Shown here: one piece after another, positions 54,596 through 63,901 of the stretch
How positions within the stretch are numbered: the first letter of the stretch is position 1
How the letters are laid out: each line of letters opens with the position of its first letter
Assembly: GCA_945861535.1 (NCBI GenBank)
Contig: CAMAUZ010000003.1
Coordinates: 148,681 to 212,680 of the forward strand
Source of the DNA: Akkermansia muciniphila
GTDB taxonomy: Bacteria > Verrucomicrobiota > Verrucomicrobiia > Limisphaerales > BJHT01
Direction: 5' to 3'
Length of the DNA stretch: 64,000 nucleotides
Notes under the pieces: model-generated
What the model was told of the DNA's origin: nothing
Seen by the model: the letters and a program-made list of their open reading frames with translations, nothing else
Databases searched by the model: none
Program-made: the position numbers and the translations under genes

Positions 54596-54690
54596 CGCGG
54601 GCTTGCCGAACGCGTTCTGAACGCCGCGGCCCCGCCGATTTGGAAATCGGCGATACAGCAGGTTTGGAAACCTGCGCTACGCGCGCCGCA
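54596..54690. repeat. Family H repeat (first type)
   Basis: CCGATTTGGAAATCGGCGAT then GGTTTGGAAACCTGCGCTAC repeats the right half of 16283-16443. The other parts of 54452-54761 hold no recognised gene. Confidence 0.7.
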
Positions 54691-54761
54691 AGCCACGCCG
54701 CGACCGCACTTGCAAACCGGTACTTCTGAACGTACGGTCTGGCGCGGTTGCAACAGGTCTT

Positions 54762-56072
54762 ATGAAAAAATCCTTTTTCTACGGGCTGGTACTGACGGTT
54801 CTGGCGCTAAATTTGATTCTGGGTTCCCAGATTTATCTCAGCAACGCCGCGGACCAGGAACGCGACGATGCCTACCCCAACATCGCGCAGTTCACCCGCG
54901 TGCTGGAGATGATCCACCAGAACTATGTCGATGGGGACAAGGTGGCCTACAAGGCCCTCGTCAACGGCGCGCTCAAGGGGATGATCACCACGCTGGACCC
55001 GCATACGGAATACATGGAGCCGCGGAAATTTGACGACCTGCGCAAGGACACCAGCGGCGAGTTCGGCGGGTTGGGAATCGTGATTGCCGTGAAGGACACC
55101 TTCATCACCGTGGTGACGCCGATGGATGACAGCCCCGGCCACAAGGCGGGCGTGCGTTCCGGCGACCGGATTGTGAAGATCGACGGCAAGACCACCGAGA
55201 AGATGACGGTCGGCGACGCGGTGAAGCAGTTGCGCGGGGAACCGGGCACGGACGTGACGATCAGCGTGGTGCGTCCGCCCGCCACCGCCGCCAAGGATTA
55301 CAAGCTCACGCGCGCGATCATCAAGGTGGACACGGTCAAGGACGTGAACGGAAGGCGGGAATTCCCGCTCGGCGAAAACAAGATCGGCTACGTGCGGCTC
55401 ACGCAGTTCGGCGAACACACGGCGGAAGATCTGGAGCGGGCGCTGAAGATTCTCGAGGAACGCGGCGCGCAATCGCTGGTGATGGACTTGCGCGACAATC
55501 CCGGCGGGCTGCTCGATCAGGCGGTGAAGGTGTGCGAAAAATTTTTGCCGCGCGGGCAGCTCATTGTTTCCACGGAGGGCCGCAACGCGGCGGAGAAGAG
55601 TGTGTTCAACGCGTCGGGCCGCACCAAGCATCCAAACCTGCCGATGGTGATCCTGATCAACGGCGGCAGCGCCAGCGCGTCGGAGATCGTCGCCGGTTGC
55701 CTCCAAGACCTGAAGCGCGCCTACGTGATGGGCGAGAAGAGTTTCGGCAAAGGCTCGGTCCAGAGCATCCTCCCGCTCCCAGACGGCGCAGCGCTGCGGC
55801 TGACGACGGCGAAGTATTACACCCCGAGCCACAAGGTCATCCACGAGCGCGGCATCGAACCCGACAGCGTCGTGCCGATGTCGCTGGAGGAAGAGCGCGA
55901 CGTGATGCTCAAGCGCGCGCCCGGCGGCCTCGACAGCCTCGAAGAAAAGGACCGCGAACGCGTGCAGAAGGCGCGTGACACGCAGCTCGATCGCGCCACG
56001 GATTATCTCAAGGGCGTGAGCATCCTCCTGTCGCAGATGAAGCCGGAGAGCGGCAAGGTCGCGGCGAAATAA
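54762..56072 (+). CDS. S41 family C-terminal processing peptidase
   Basis: The 436-residue protein has an N-terminal signal/anchor helix (LVLTVLALNLILGSQIYL), a PDZ domain (about 95-185: GLGIVIAVKDTFITVVTP, AGVRSGDRIVKIDG) and the S41 catalytic domain. The Ser is in NGGSASASEIVAG and the Lys in GEKSFGKGSVQS, giving the Ser/Lys dyad. It trims C-termini of periplasmic proteins. tsaD follows 90 nt later. Confidence 0.94.
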   Translation: MKKSFFYGLVLTVLALNLILGSQIYLSNAADQERDDAYPNIAQFTRVLEMIHQNYVDGDKVAYKALVNGALKGMITTLDPHTEYMEPRKFDDLRKDTSGEFGGLGIVIAVKDTFITVVTPMDDSPGHKAGVRSGDRIVKIDGKTTEKMTVGDAVKQLRGEPGTDVTISVVRPPATAAKDYKLTRAIIKVDTVKDVNGRREFPLGENKIGYVRLTQFGEHTAEDLERALKILEERGAQSLVMDLRDNPGGLLDQAVKVCEKFLPRGQLIVSTEGRNAAEKSVFNASGRTKHPNLPMVILINGGSASASEIVAGCLQDLKRAYVMGEKSFGKGSVQSILPLPDGAALRLTTAKYYTPSHKVIHERGIEPDSVVPMSLEEERDVMLKRAPGGLDSLEEKDRERVQKARDTQLDRATDYLKGVSILLSQMKPESGKVAAK

Positions 56073-56162
56073 TTGCAGCCGCGGGCGGGCGTGAGCGGCC
56101 GCCCGCAGTGCTGCATTCGAACCTCTCCGGTCCCTGCTTTCGTCCGCGCCCATCTTCACCCG

Positions 56163-57191
56163 ATGACTCTCTTGGCGCTGGAGACTTCCTGCGACGAAAC
56201 CAGCGCAGCCGTGGTGCGCAATGGCGTCGTGCTGGCCAACGTGGTCGCCTCCCAAATCCGGCTGCACGCCGAGTATGGCGGCGTCGTTCCCGAACTGGCG
56301 ACGCGCGAGCATCTGCGCAATCTCCCGCCGGTCGTCGGGCAGGCGCTGGCGCAGGCGGGCGTAAGCGTGACGGAGCTTGCGGCGGTCGCGGCGACGCGCG
56401 GGCCGGGGCTGCCGGCGGCGTTGATGGCGGGGCTGAAGACGGCGGAGGGGCTGGCGTTCGCGCTGCGGCTACCGTTCGTCGGCATCCATCATCACGAGGC
56501 GCACCTCTATTCCCCGTGGATTTCCGGGACGCCGCCGACCGCGGAGTTCGCGGCGTTTCAGCCGAACGTTTCCCTGATCGTCAGCGGCGGCCACACCATG
56601 CTCGTCCACGTCGCGGCGGAACTGGAGCATCACGTGCTCGGGAGCACCGTGGATGACGCGGCGGGCGAATGCTTCGACAAGGTCGCAAAACTCATCGGCC
56701 TGCCCTATCCGGGCGGGCCGGAACTCGACCGCCTCGCCAGCGGCGGTAATCCGCGCACGTATGATTTTCCCCGGCCGATGCTGAACGATGACACGGACGA
56801 CTTCAGTTTCAGCGGCCTCAAAACTTCGGTGCGCTACTTCCTCCAGAAGAACCCCGCGCTGCTGAACGATCTGCCGGGTCTGCGCAATCTGTGCGCCAGT
56901 GTGCAGGCGGCGATTGTCGAGGTGCTCGTCGGCAAGACCGTGCGCGCCGGGCGCCGGCTCGGCGTGCGGTGCGTGACTGCGTCGGGCGGCGTGACGTGCA
57001 ACCGCGGCCTGCGCCGCGACCTCGCCGAAGCCTGCCGGCGCGAGGGCTTGTTGCTGCGGCTCGCGTCCGGCGACCTCTGCACCGACAACGCCGCGATGGT
57101 GGGCATCCTGGCCGAGCGCAAACTCCTCCGCGGCGCCGCGCCCACATCCTACGACGCGGAGATCGAACCGGGGTGGGCGTTGGCTGGGTGA
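56163..57191 (+). CDS. tsaD: tRNA N6-adenosine threonylcarbamoyltransferase
   Basis: The 342-residue protein begins LLALETSCDETSAAVVRNGV. It has the Fe-binding HHHEAHLYS, the nucleotide-binding LIVSGGHTMLV and the end part VTASGGVTCNRGL / LCTDNAAMVG. It transfers the threonylcarbamoyl group to A37 of ANN-decoding tRNAs. The ATG at 56163 is the family start; a longer frame upstream is unsupported. Confidence 0.95.
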   Translation: MTLLALETSCDETSAAVVRNGVVLANVVASQIRLHAEYGGVVPELATREHLRNLPPVVGQALAQAGVSVTELAAVAATRGPGLPAALMAGLKTAEGLAFALRLPFVGIHHHEAHLYSPWISGTPPTAEFAAFQPNVSLIVSGGHTMLVHVAAELEHHVLGSTVDDAAGECFDKVAKLIGLPYPGGPELDRLASGGNPRTYDFPRPMLNDDTDDFSFSGLKTSVRYFLQKNPALLNDLPGLRNLCASVQAAIVEVLVGKTVRAGRRLGVRCVTASGGVTCNRGLRRDLAEACRREGLLLRLASGDLCTDNAAMVGILAERKLLRGAAPTSYDAEIEPGWALAG

Positions 57192-57226
57192 CGAGGAGCG
57201 GCTGAGTTTTCGCAGGGGCCGCCGCG

Positions 57227-57450
57227 GAGCGTGACGGTGTCGCAGACCAGCCGCAGCAGTACGTTCGACAGGGCGGCCGAATCCAGTCCGAGAGCGCTGG
57301 GGAATGCACAGCTTGCTGTGGCTCGTGTTCCACACACAGCCGCGCGCCGCGAGACCCGCCGGAGTGGTCCCGTCCCCAAGCACAGCAAGCTGGAGTACAA
57401 AGTGCCGCCGGCAGCTCCCAAACGGCCGTGCGTGCGTGCGTGCGTGCGAG
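57227..57450. repeat. Palindromic repeat and GTGC microsatellite
   Basis: TGCACAGCTTGCTGTGGCTC (about 57304) and AGCACAGCAAGCTGG (about 57381-57395) form an inverted pair. At 57428-57448 GTGC is repeated about five times. The rest of 57192-57598 has no recognised gene. Confidence 0.6.
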
Positions 57451-57598
57451 GGTGCGCCGCTGCAAGCGCGGACGTCCGCACTCCGCAGCCGCCGCGCCTG
57501 CCGCGCTCCAATCACTTCGGAAGGCACCCGGTTTGATTCCCCTCATTGCCCGGTGACTTGCCAGCGGGCGGCGGGGCGCGCATGGTGCGGGGAATCGT

Positions 57599-57913
57599 AT
57601 GAAAGCCACCGCCAGCATCCCTCTTGCGCACCGGATCGAGTTGGGCCGCCACATTGTCGCGGACCCGAAAATTTGCGGCGGGCAGCCGACGTTCAAGGGC
57701 ACGCGCATCATGGTGTGGATCGTTCTCGAACAGTTGGAGGACGGGATGACGTGGACCGAGGTGATGGGCGAATGGAATGGAAAGGTCACGGAGGAGGCGA
57801 TTGCCGAATCCATTGCCATCGCGGAATTCGTGGTGAAACACGAACCGTTCAAGGGATTCAATGTTAGTGCTCGACGAAAATCTTCCCGAAGGCCAGCGGC
57901 TGTGGCTGCGTAA
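57599..57913 (+). CDS. DUF433 antitoxin (second module)
   Basis: The 104-residue protein reads HIVADPKICGGQPTFKGTRI then MVWIVLEQLEDGMTWTEVMG, the DUF433 HTH fold. The C-terminus (SARRKSSRRPAAVAA) is basic and is encoded within the overlap with the downstream DUF5615 gene (53 nt), unusually long for such pairs. Confidence 0.83.
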   Translation: MKATASIPLAHRIELGRHIVADPKICGGQPTFKGTRIMVWIVLEQLEDGMTWTEVMGEWNGKVTEEAIAESIAIAEFVVKHEPFKGFNVSARRKSSRRPAAVAA

Positions 57914-58253
57914 CTGGCGGGTTCATTTCCGCGTCGTGGGTGTCGAGGTCGCCGCCTCGGGAACCCGGGATGAGAACTTGATTCCCGTTCTCCACCGCCT
58001 GCCGCAGCCCACGTTTTTCACGTTGGACCGTGATTTCTTCCGGCCCGGCTTGCCGCACGCTGGCTACTGTCTCGTTTGGCTGGATGTGCGGGGAAAACAC
58101 GCCGCCGATTTCATCCGGCGCTTTCTCAAGCATCCGCAATTCGATACGCAGGCGAAGCGGCTGGGAGCGGTGGTGAGAGTGCAGGTGGGGGGACTCCAAT
58201 TCTGGCGCGTCGGTAGCCATCAGGAACATACTGCCCCGCGGCCGGCGGCGTGA
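57861..58253 (+). CDS. DUF5615 PIN-like toxin (second module)
   Basis: The 130-residue protein starts MLVLDENLPEGQRLWLRNW (PIN Asp/Glu) and continues TFFTLDRDFFRPGLPHAGYC, LVWLDVRGKHAADFIRRFL. It follows its antitoxin with a 53-nt overlap. No stop interrupts it. Confidence 0.78.
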   Translation: MLVLDENLPEGQRLWLRNWRVHFRVVGVEVAASGTRDENLIPVLHRLPQPTFFTLDRDFFRPGLPHAGYCLVWLDVRGKHAADFIRRFLKHPQFDTQAKRLGAVVRVQVGGLQFWRVGSHQEHTAPRPAA

Positions 58254-58436
58254 GCTGTGGCCGACGCTGCTCGTTTTTCCCTCCTGACCGCGTGGCGATC
58301 TTCCGCGATCTCCGATCCGCGCGCGGCGGGAAATAGCAGACGGGGGAACGATGGTTTGGGCGGGCCGCCCAAACCGGCACGCGGGCCGCGTGCGCTCCCC
58401 GGGGGGCTTGCGGGCGGGCCGCCTGCGCTCCGGGGA

Positions 58437-60248
58437 TCAGCCGCCCAGCGGTGTCAGAGGCTGGCGTTTGCCGAAGCGGAGGTCTTGCTGACGACGGAGG
58501 ATTTCGAGGCGCTGTTCTTCGGTGACGGCGGGGTCGTTGGCGCGCTGGGTGAGGGTCGCGAGCTGGCGGTCGATGAAGTCGTTGCGGAGGCGGAGCATCA
58601 CGTCGAGGAGCTGGCGCGGCGGGTCGGGGATGGGGCGGTCAGTGGTGGCGGCTTCGGCGAGGAGTTGTTGGAGGGCGGAATCCTCAAGGTTGGACATGAG
58701 CGTGGCGACGCTCTGCCACGAGTTGGCGGCGTGGGCGTCGAGGCGCTGGGCGACGAGGGTTTGCGCGCCGGGGTTGGCGAGCCAGGTGGGATCGAAGTGG
58801 GCGGCGAGGGACTCGATGAGTTCGTCGTGGTTGAAGAGGAGTTTGAGCAGCCAGAATTCGAGAGGCGAGGGGCGCGGCAGCTCGGGCGCGGGCGGGGCGG
58901 TGTCCTCGGCTTCGGCGGCGCGTTCGCGCGGGGTCGAGCGGGCGGGTGTGGCTTTGCGAAATTCCGCGCGGGCGGCGTCGGGCGCGACACCGAGGCGGAG
59001 CGCGGTTTTTTGCGCGTATTTATCGACGAGGACGTTGTTGCCGGTTTTGAGAATGCCCTCGGCCATCGCGTTAAGAACGGCGAGGCGGCCCTTGTCGGTG
59101 GTGATGTCGTTGGTGGCGCAGAGGCGCGTGAGGTAGTAATCGAAGAAGCCTTCGGCGCGGTCGATGACGGCTTTGAAGGCGTCGCCGCCGTGGGCCTTGA
59201 TGAAGCTGTCGGGGTCGTGTGGCGCGGGGACGATGGCGACGCGGATGGCGAACCCGGAGGCCAGGAGGCTGTCGAGCGAGCGGACGGTGGCTTTCTGGCC
59301 GGCGTTGTCGGAGTCGAAGCAGAGGACGACTTCATCGACGTAGCGTTTGAGAATGCGCGTGTGGTCGCTGGTGAGCGCGGTGCCCTGCGGCGCGATGACA
59401 TTCTGCACGCCGGCCATGAAGCACGCGATGAGGTCGAGCTGGCCTTCGCAGATGATCGCGTAGCCGGCGTCGAGGAGGGCGCGCTTGGACTTGTCGAGGC
59501 CGAACATGACCTTGCCCTTGGTGAAGATCGGAGTCTCGGGCGAGTTGACGTACTTCGCAGTCTTCTCGTCGCCGGTGAGGATGCGGCCGCTGAAGCCCGT
59601 GACGCGGCCCTGTTCGTCGCAGATAGGAAACATGAGGCGGCCCCGGAAGCGGTCGTAATATTTTCCGGTCTCTTCTTTCTTGATGATGAGGCCGGCCTGC
59701 GCGACGAGGTCGAGGTCGAAGCCTTTGCTGCGGGACCAGTTGACGGTGTCGTCCCAGGCCTCGGGCGCGGCACCGAGGCGGAAGAGTTTCACGGCGTCTT
59801 CGGAGACGCCGCGTTTGGCGAGGTAGTCGCGGGCGAGCTGGCCGGAGGCTTCGTTGGCGAGGGCGCTCTGCCAGCGCAGGGTGATCTGCTCGTGGATTTT
59901 GAAGAGCGTGTCCTTGACGGCGACGTACTGCTGCTGGCCGGGGGACTGGGTGGTCTCGATGGGAATCTTGGCGCGTTCGGCGAGGCGGCGGACGGCGTCG
60001 GGGAAGGGGATGTTCTCGAATTCTTTGACGAAGCTGAAGACGTCGCCGCCCTTGTGGCAGCCGAAGCAGTAGAAGATTTGTTTCTGCGGATTGACGTTGA
60101 AACTGGGGGACTTCTCTTTGTGGAACGGGCAGAGGGCGGTGAAGTTCGCGCCGGCGCGCTTGAGCGGCAGGTAGCCGTTGATGATCTCGACGATGTCGCT
60201 GGCCGCGCGGATGCGGTCGAGCAGGGTGGGATCGAAGAAGCCGGCCAT
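58437..60248 (-). CDS. dnaG: DNA primase
   Basis: The 603-residue primase has the CHC2 zinc finger (Cys40, His43, Cys61, Cys64 in ALCPFHKEKSPSF and FYCFGCHKGGD), the RNA polymerase domain and TOPRIM. TOPRIM motifs are IICEGQLDLIACFMAG (catalytic Glu) and VVLCFDSDNAGQKA (Asp pair). The C-terminal helicase-binding part is present from about 440. It is transcribed after cvpA with a 33-nt gap. Confidence 0.95.
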   Translation of the reverse strand: MAGFFDPTLLDRIRAASDIVEIINGYLPLKRAGANFTALCPFHKEKSPSFNVNPQKQIFYCFGCHKGGDVFSFVKEFENIPFPDAVRRLAERAKIPIETTQSPGQQQYVAVKDTLFKIHEQITLRWQSALANEASGQLARDYLAKRGVSEDAVKLFRLGAAPEAWDDTVNWSRSKGFDLDLVAQAGLIIKKEETGKYYDRFRGRLMFPICDEQGRVTGFSGRILTGDEKTAKYVNSPETPIFTKGKVMFGLDKSKRALLDAGYAIICEGQLDLIACFMAGVQNVIAPQGTALTSDHTRILKRYVDEVVLCFDSDNAGQKATVRSLDSLLASGFAIRVAIVPAPHDPDSFIKAHGGDAFKAVIDRAEGFFDYYLTRLCATNDITTDKGRLAVLNAMAEGILKTGNNVLVDKYAQKTALRLGVAPDAARAEFRKATPARSTPRERAAEAEDTAPPAPELPRPSPLEFWLLKLLFNHDELIESLAAHFDPTWLANPGAQTLVAQRLDAHAANSWQSVATLMSNLEDSALQQLLAEAATTDRPIPDPPRQLLDVMLRLRNDFIDRQLATLTQRANDPAVTEEQRLEILRRQQDLRFGKRQPLTPLGG

Positions 60249-60281
60249 GGCGGGAGGGCGCGGGAAGCGGGGAGGGGACGC

Positions 60282-60938
60282 CTACTTTTTGGCCGTGGTG
60301 GCGATGATCTCGTCCACGGGGTCGCGGGCCTTCTTTTTCTCGGCGTCCTCGGTTTTCAGAAAGGGCTGGTAGCGCACCGGTTCGATGAGGTGCTGGCCCA
60401 GGTGTTGGTGGATGAATTTGCCGGACATGGATTTTTCAAAGATTTCCTCCTGAACTTTGCCCAGGTCGGGGAAGAAGGTGGAACCTAATTCGGCGAGTTG
60501 TTTTTTGCGGGCGAGGTTCGCCTCCTCGGTGGTGACAAGGCGGGCGCGGGTGAGGGAGAGGGCGGTGAGGATGATGGCGGCGTGGATGAGCACGCCGGCC
60601 AACATGCCGAGGGGATATTCCATGCGGCCAAAGTAATCGCCGCTGAGGAGTTTTTCGCTCATGCCGTCCTCGAGGCGGGCGATGATGAGCTTGAGCACGC
60701 CGCCGACGAGGAGGAAGCCGATGACGTTCGCGGCGACGGAGCTGATCTGGAGATGCGGCTGGAGCCAGTGGCCGATGGGCCGGTAGAGCAGCACGCCGAG
60801 GAAGACGGTGCCGAGCCACTGGAGCAGTTCGAGCAACTGGGCGGAGACGCCTTTGGTGCGTCCGCGGATGAGTCCGACCCAGAGCAGCAGGAGCACCGCC
60901 CCGTCGAACCAGGCGAGGTTGAGTTCGGCCAGGTTCAT
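60282..60938 (-). CDS. CvpA family membrane protein
   Basis: The 218-residue protein has four membrane helices (AVLLLLWVGLIRG, LLQWLGTVFLGVLLYRPIG, ANVIGFLLVGGVLKLIIA, GMLAGVLIHAAIILTALSL), the CvpA layout. A C-terminal charged tail (ARDPVDEIIATTAKK) extends beyond the usual length. CvpA is involved in envelope homeostasis. The ATG at 60938 was chosen; upstream in-frame sequence is Arg/Pro-rich and not membrane-like. Confidence 0.85.
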   Translation of the reverse strand: MNLAELNLAWFDGAVLLLLWVGLIRGRTKGVSAQLLELLQWLGTVFLGVLLYRPIGHWLQPHLQISSVAANVIGFLLVGGVLKLIIARLEDGMSEKLLSGDYFGRMEYPLGMLAGVLIHAAIILTALSLTRARLVTTEEANLARKKQLAELGSTFFPDLGKVQEEIFEKSMSGKFIHQHLGQHLIEPVRYQPFLKTEDAEKKKARDPVDEIIATTAKK

Positions 60939-61320
60939 GTCAACAGCGGCGCGGGGCCGGGTGGGCTGAGGGCGCAACGCTCGCGCCGGGGCGAATGATG
61001 CCACCGAGAGAGAAGGGCGGTTCGCCCCGCACTGAGGCCGGTCCGCCACGCGGTAGGTGCGTTGGGTTCCGACGCAGGGCCACCGTCCGGTGATGCGATG
61101 GCGGTGGCCAGTTTCATGTCTCGATCGTGCGTGAGCTGCCGCGCGGCGCGACACTCCTTCCGCCTCAGTTAATCGACAGACGGCGGGGGAACCTGAGCGG
61201 GGATGGGGCGGTAGCCTGACTTTGACGCGGAGGCGTGGTGTGGCGGAGCGGCAACTTGGAAAATCTGGGCCGAAATTCTTGTGCCGGAGGTTTCCTGCCT
61301 TGGATTGATGAAGGCACGCC

Positions 61321-61663
61321 TCCCGTCCCGGAGGGACGCCAACGGAGATTAGCCGGGGGTAAGACCGCGTCAGCGGGCGCAGCCCCCGGTGGCCTTCGGT
61401 AAGTGCTCCGTGCCCCAGCGGGGCATCGAAGAAATTGGCCTGGAACCTTGAGGCTCGGTAGCGGCTCCCAGATCCTCCCATTGGAAACCGGCCGTGGGGC
61501 GGCGACGAGCGGCGCACGGCCGTGTGCCAAGCTGCTCGGGAAGTTTCTTCGATGCCCCGCTGGGGCACGGCTCGTACGGCGCGTCAACCGGGGGCTGCGA
61601 CCGCTGTCGCGGTCTTGCCCCCGGCTAATTTCCTCCGGTGTCCCTCCGGGACGGGGAACCAAT
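61321..61663. repeat. 343-bp inverted repeat, family G
   Basis: Outer arms of about 48 bp begin TCCCGTCCCGGAGGGACGCC (61321) and end CCGGTGTCCCTCCGGGACGG (near 61656). Inner arms CCGTGCCCCAGCGGGGCATC and CGATGCCCCGCTGGGGCACG are also inverted. It lies between cvpA and the TPR gene. The rest of 60939-61702 has no recognised gene. Confidence 0.8.
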
Positions 61664-61702
61664 CGCTACGGTCGAAGCAGGGACGAAAGGCCTACCGCGC
61701 GC

Positions 61703-63889
61703 TCAGTGTTCCTTCAGCCACGCGCGGATGCTGGCGGCTTGGGAATGGTTGGGGTTGAGCAGGAGGACGCGGCCGTAGTGTTCGCGGGCGAGCTGGGGCT
61801 GGCGGAGCTGCTGGGCGTAGAGATTGGCCAGCGCAAAGTGGCCCTGGACATCGCGAGGTTCGTCGGCGAGGGCGCGAGTGAGTTCGGTGGCGGCGTCCTG
61901 GTAGTGGGTGCCTTTGCGCAGAGCGATGGCGAAGTTGTAGCGAGTGTTGGCGGCTCGCGGACTGATGGCGAGCGCGGTTTCCAGGGCTTGCAGAGATTCG
62001 GCGAGATTGCCGGAATCGTAGGCAAGAGTGCCAAGGTTGTGCTGCGCCTCGAAGAAGGCCGGATCAATGCTGACGGCGGATCGATAGCTCTGCAGGGCTT
62101 GCACGGAATCACCCTGTTTGTGCGCGGCCGAGCCGCGGAAGAAATGGGTCTCGGCTTCGGCGCGGTTGCCCGGCACGGGGCGCGACGGATTGCGGTAGCT
62201 GTAGCGCAGGGTCGTGACGGGCGGGGCGGGCGCGGGCACCGGCACGACTGCGGGTTTCGGCGGCGCGGGTGGGGCGACGACCGCGACGACCGCGGGCGAG
62301 GGAGACTTGGCGCTGGCGGTGACCGCGGGAGCGGACGTTGGCGTGCGGCGGGGCGCGTCGGGATTCAACGGGGTCACGGCAGGCGGGGACTTGGGCTTGG
62401 AGCGGAAGAGATTCACGGGATTGTTCCGTGCCCAAAAGCCGGGGCGATCTTTCTCGGCTTGGGTGATTTTTACGCGCTCAGCTTGCGGGACGTATTGCGT
62501 GGTGTCGGTGATAACTGGCGGCGCGGGTGGCGTTGGTGGCACCGGGTTCGCTCGCGGCGCACCGGGGACGGACGGGATCGGCGCAATCGTCGTGGTGCGG
62601 ACAACCACGGCCGGCGGACTCGGCGGCGGAATGAAGGCGGTGACCACCGGCGGCGCTGGCGGCGGCGGCGGGGTCGGCGTGGACGGGGCGGGAGGCGGCG
62701 GCGGATTGAAGGTGCGCGCGGGCGGCACGACCAGAACCGGCGGGGGAAACTCGGTCGTGCGTGCGCGGCTGAGTTCGGGGTCTATCGTCGGCGCAGGCTT
62801 GCGCGGGACCGGCACCGCGACGATCGGGGTTGGCGGCGCGGGCGCGGGCGTCGGTGGAGTAAAGCGGGCGAGTTCGGACACCGCGGGTTTTGACGGTGAA
62901 GGCGGCGCGGGCTTGGCGAGAACGGTGGTCGTGGCCACGCGAGTCTCACCCGGGGGCGGTTCCGGTTTGAAGGGCGGCGCGACCGGCGGCGTGATGACGA
63001 TCGGGCGCACGGCGGAGGTGACGGCGTTGCTGCCTTTCGTGAGAAGATTGGTGGAGATTTGCACCTGTGCGACGGCGGCGGGCGTGGCCGGACGCAGGGC
63101 GGGGGCGAGCTCGCGTTCGAGACTGGTGGCCAGTTCTTGCACGGCGGCCCAGTTGGCCGGGCGGGGAGTCACGGCGAGATATTCGCGATATTTTTGCAGG
63201 GCGAAACGGCGGGCTTCGAGGGTGCGAACGGGAAGATATTGATGATAGAGGAGTGCGAGATTCAGCAGGGCCGGGGCGTAGTTGGGCTGGATTTGCAACG
63301 CGGATTGGAAGAACGGGAGCGACTCTTTCAGGTGCCCGCGCCGAAGCTGGATCATGCCGAGGGTGTTGTGCGCCTCGGGCAGGCGCGGGTTCAGCGAGAG
63401 GGCCTGCCGGACACTGCGGTCGGCGATGTCGTACTGCTGGAGGCGGACCTGCGCGGCACCGAGCTTGAGCCAGCCTTCGGGGTCGCGCGCGTTGAGGTTG
63501 ATGTAGCTCATCAACTCGTTCTGGGCGGCGGCGGGCTGATTGCTGTCAAGGAGTGCGCAGCCCAAGTTGTAGCGGACGGAAACGAGGTTCGGATCAAGCG
63601 TCAGGGCGCGGCGATAAGCGCCGATGGCCTCGGTGTGAGAACCCGCGCCGTGGTAGGCAAGGCCGAGGTGATTCCAAGCCTGCGGATTTTTGGGGAGATG
63701 GCGCGTGGCGTCCTTGAGCGGCTCGATGGCGGCGGCGGGTTTGCCCTCGCGGATGAGGCGCTCGCCTTCGAGCAAGGCTTTGGGTCCGGGAGGTCCGCAG
63801 GCGGTCAGGAGCACGAGGGCACCTGCGAGAAGAGCAGGGCACACGACGCCCCATTTTTGTATCGTCACCATTTTCGATGCTGGTAACAC
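61703..63889 (-). CDS. TPR-repeat lipoprotein with long Pro-rich linker
   Basis: The 728-residue protein has a lipoprotein signal (PALLAGALVLLTAC). TPR units cover about 35-230 (AAIEPLKDATRHLPKNPQAW and others). A linker of about 320 residues (roughly 270-590), almost entirely Pro/Ala/Val/Thr, follows. A second TPR array at about 600-725 (EAETHFFRGSAAHKQGDSVQ, NYGRVLLLNPNHSQ-type helices) completes it. The in-frame ATG at 63871 is an alternative start. It is probably anchored in a membrane and bridges partners; the function is unknown. It is divergent from the partial gene at 63902. Confidence 0.82.
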   Translation of the reverse strand: MLPASKMVTIQKWGVVCPALLAGALVLLTACGPPGPKALLEGERLIREGKPAAAIEPLKDATRHLPKNPQAWNHLGLAYHGAGSHTEAIGAYRRALTLDPNLVSVRYNLGCALLDSNQPAAAQNELMSYINLNARDPEGWLKLGAAQVRLQQYDIADRSVRQALSLNPRLPEAHNTLGMIQLRRGHLKESLPFFQSALQIQPNYAPALLNLALLYHQYLPVRTLEARRFALQKYREYLAVTPRPANWAAVQELATSLERELAPALRPATPAAVAQVQISTNLLTKGSNAVTSAVRPIVITPPVAPPFKPEPPPGETRVATTTVLAKPAPPSPSKPAVSELARFTPPTPAPAPPTPIVAVPVPRKPAPTIDPELSRARTTEFPPPVLVVPPARTFNPPPPPAPSTPTPPPPPAPPVVTAFIPPPSPPAVVVRTTTIAPIPSVPGAPRANPVPPTPPAPPVITDTTQYVPQAERVKITQAEKDRPGFWARNNPVNLFRSKPKSPPAVTPLNPDAPRRTPTSAPAVTASAKSPSPAVVAVVAPPAPPKPAVVPVPAPAPPVTTLRYSYRNPSRPVPGNRAEAETHFFRGSAAHKQGDSVQALQSYRSAVSIDPAFFEAQHNLGTLAYDSGNLAESLQALETALAISPRAANTRYNFAIALRKGTHYQDAATELTRALADEPRDVQGHFALANLYAQQLRQPQLAREHYGRVLLLNPNHSQAASIRAWLKEH

Positions 63890-63901
63890 TCGCCTCTCAG
63901 A

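Noticed and set aside
57428..57448. GTGC microsatellite as a phase-variation switch
   Set aside because: It is not inside a gene or close to a promoter; the nearest start is 150 bp away.
58257..60488. 743-residue plus-strand frame opposite dnaG
   Set aside because: Low-complexity Gly/Val/Glu shadow; dnaG motifs are complete on the minus strand.
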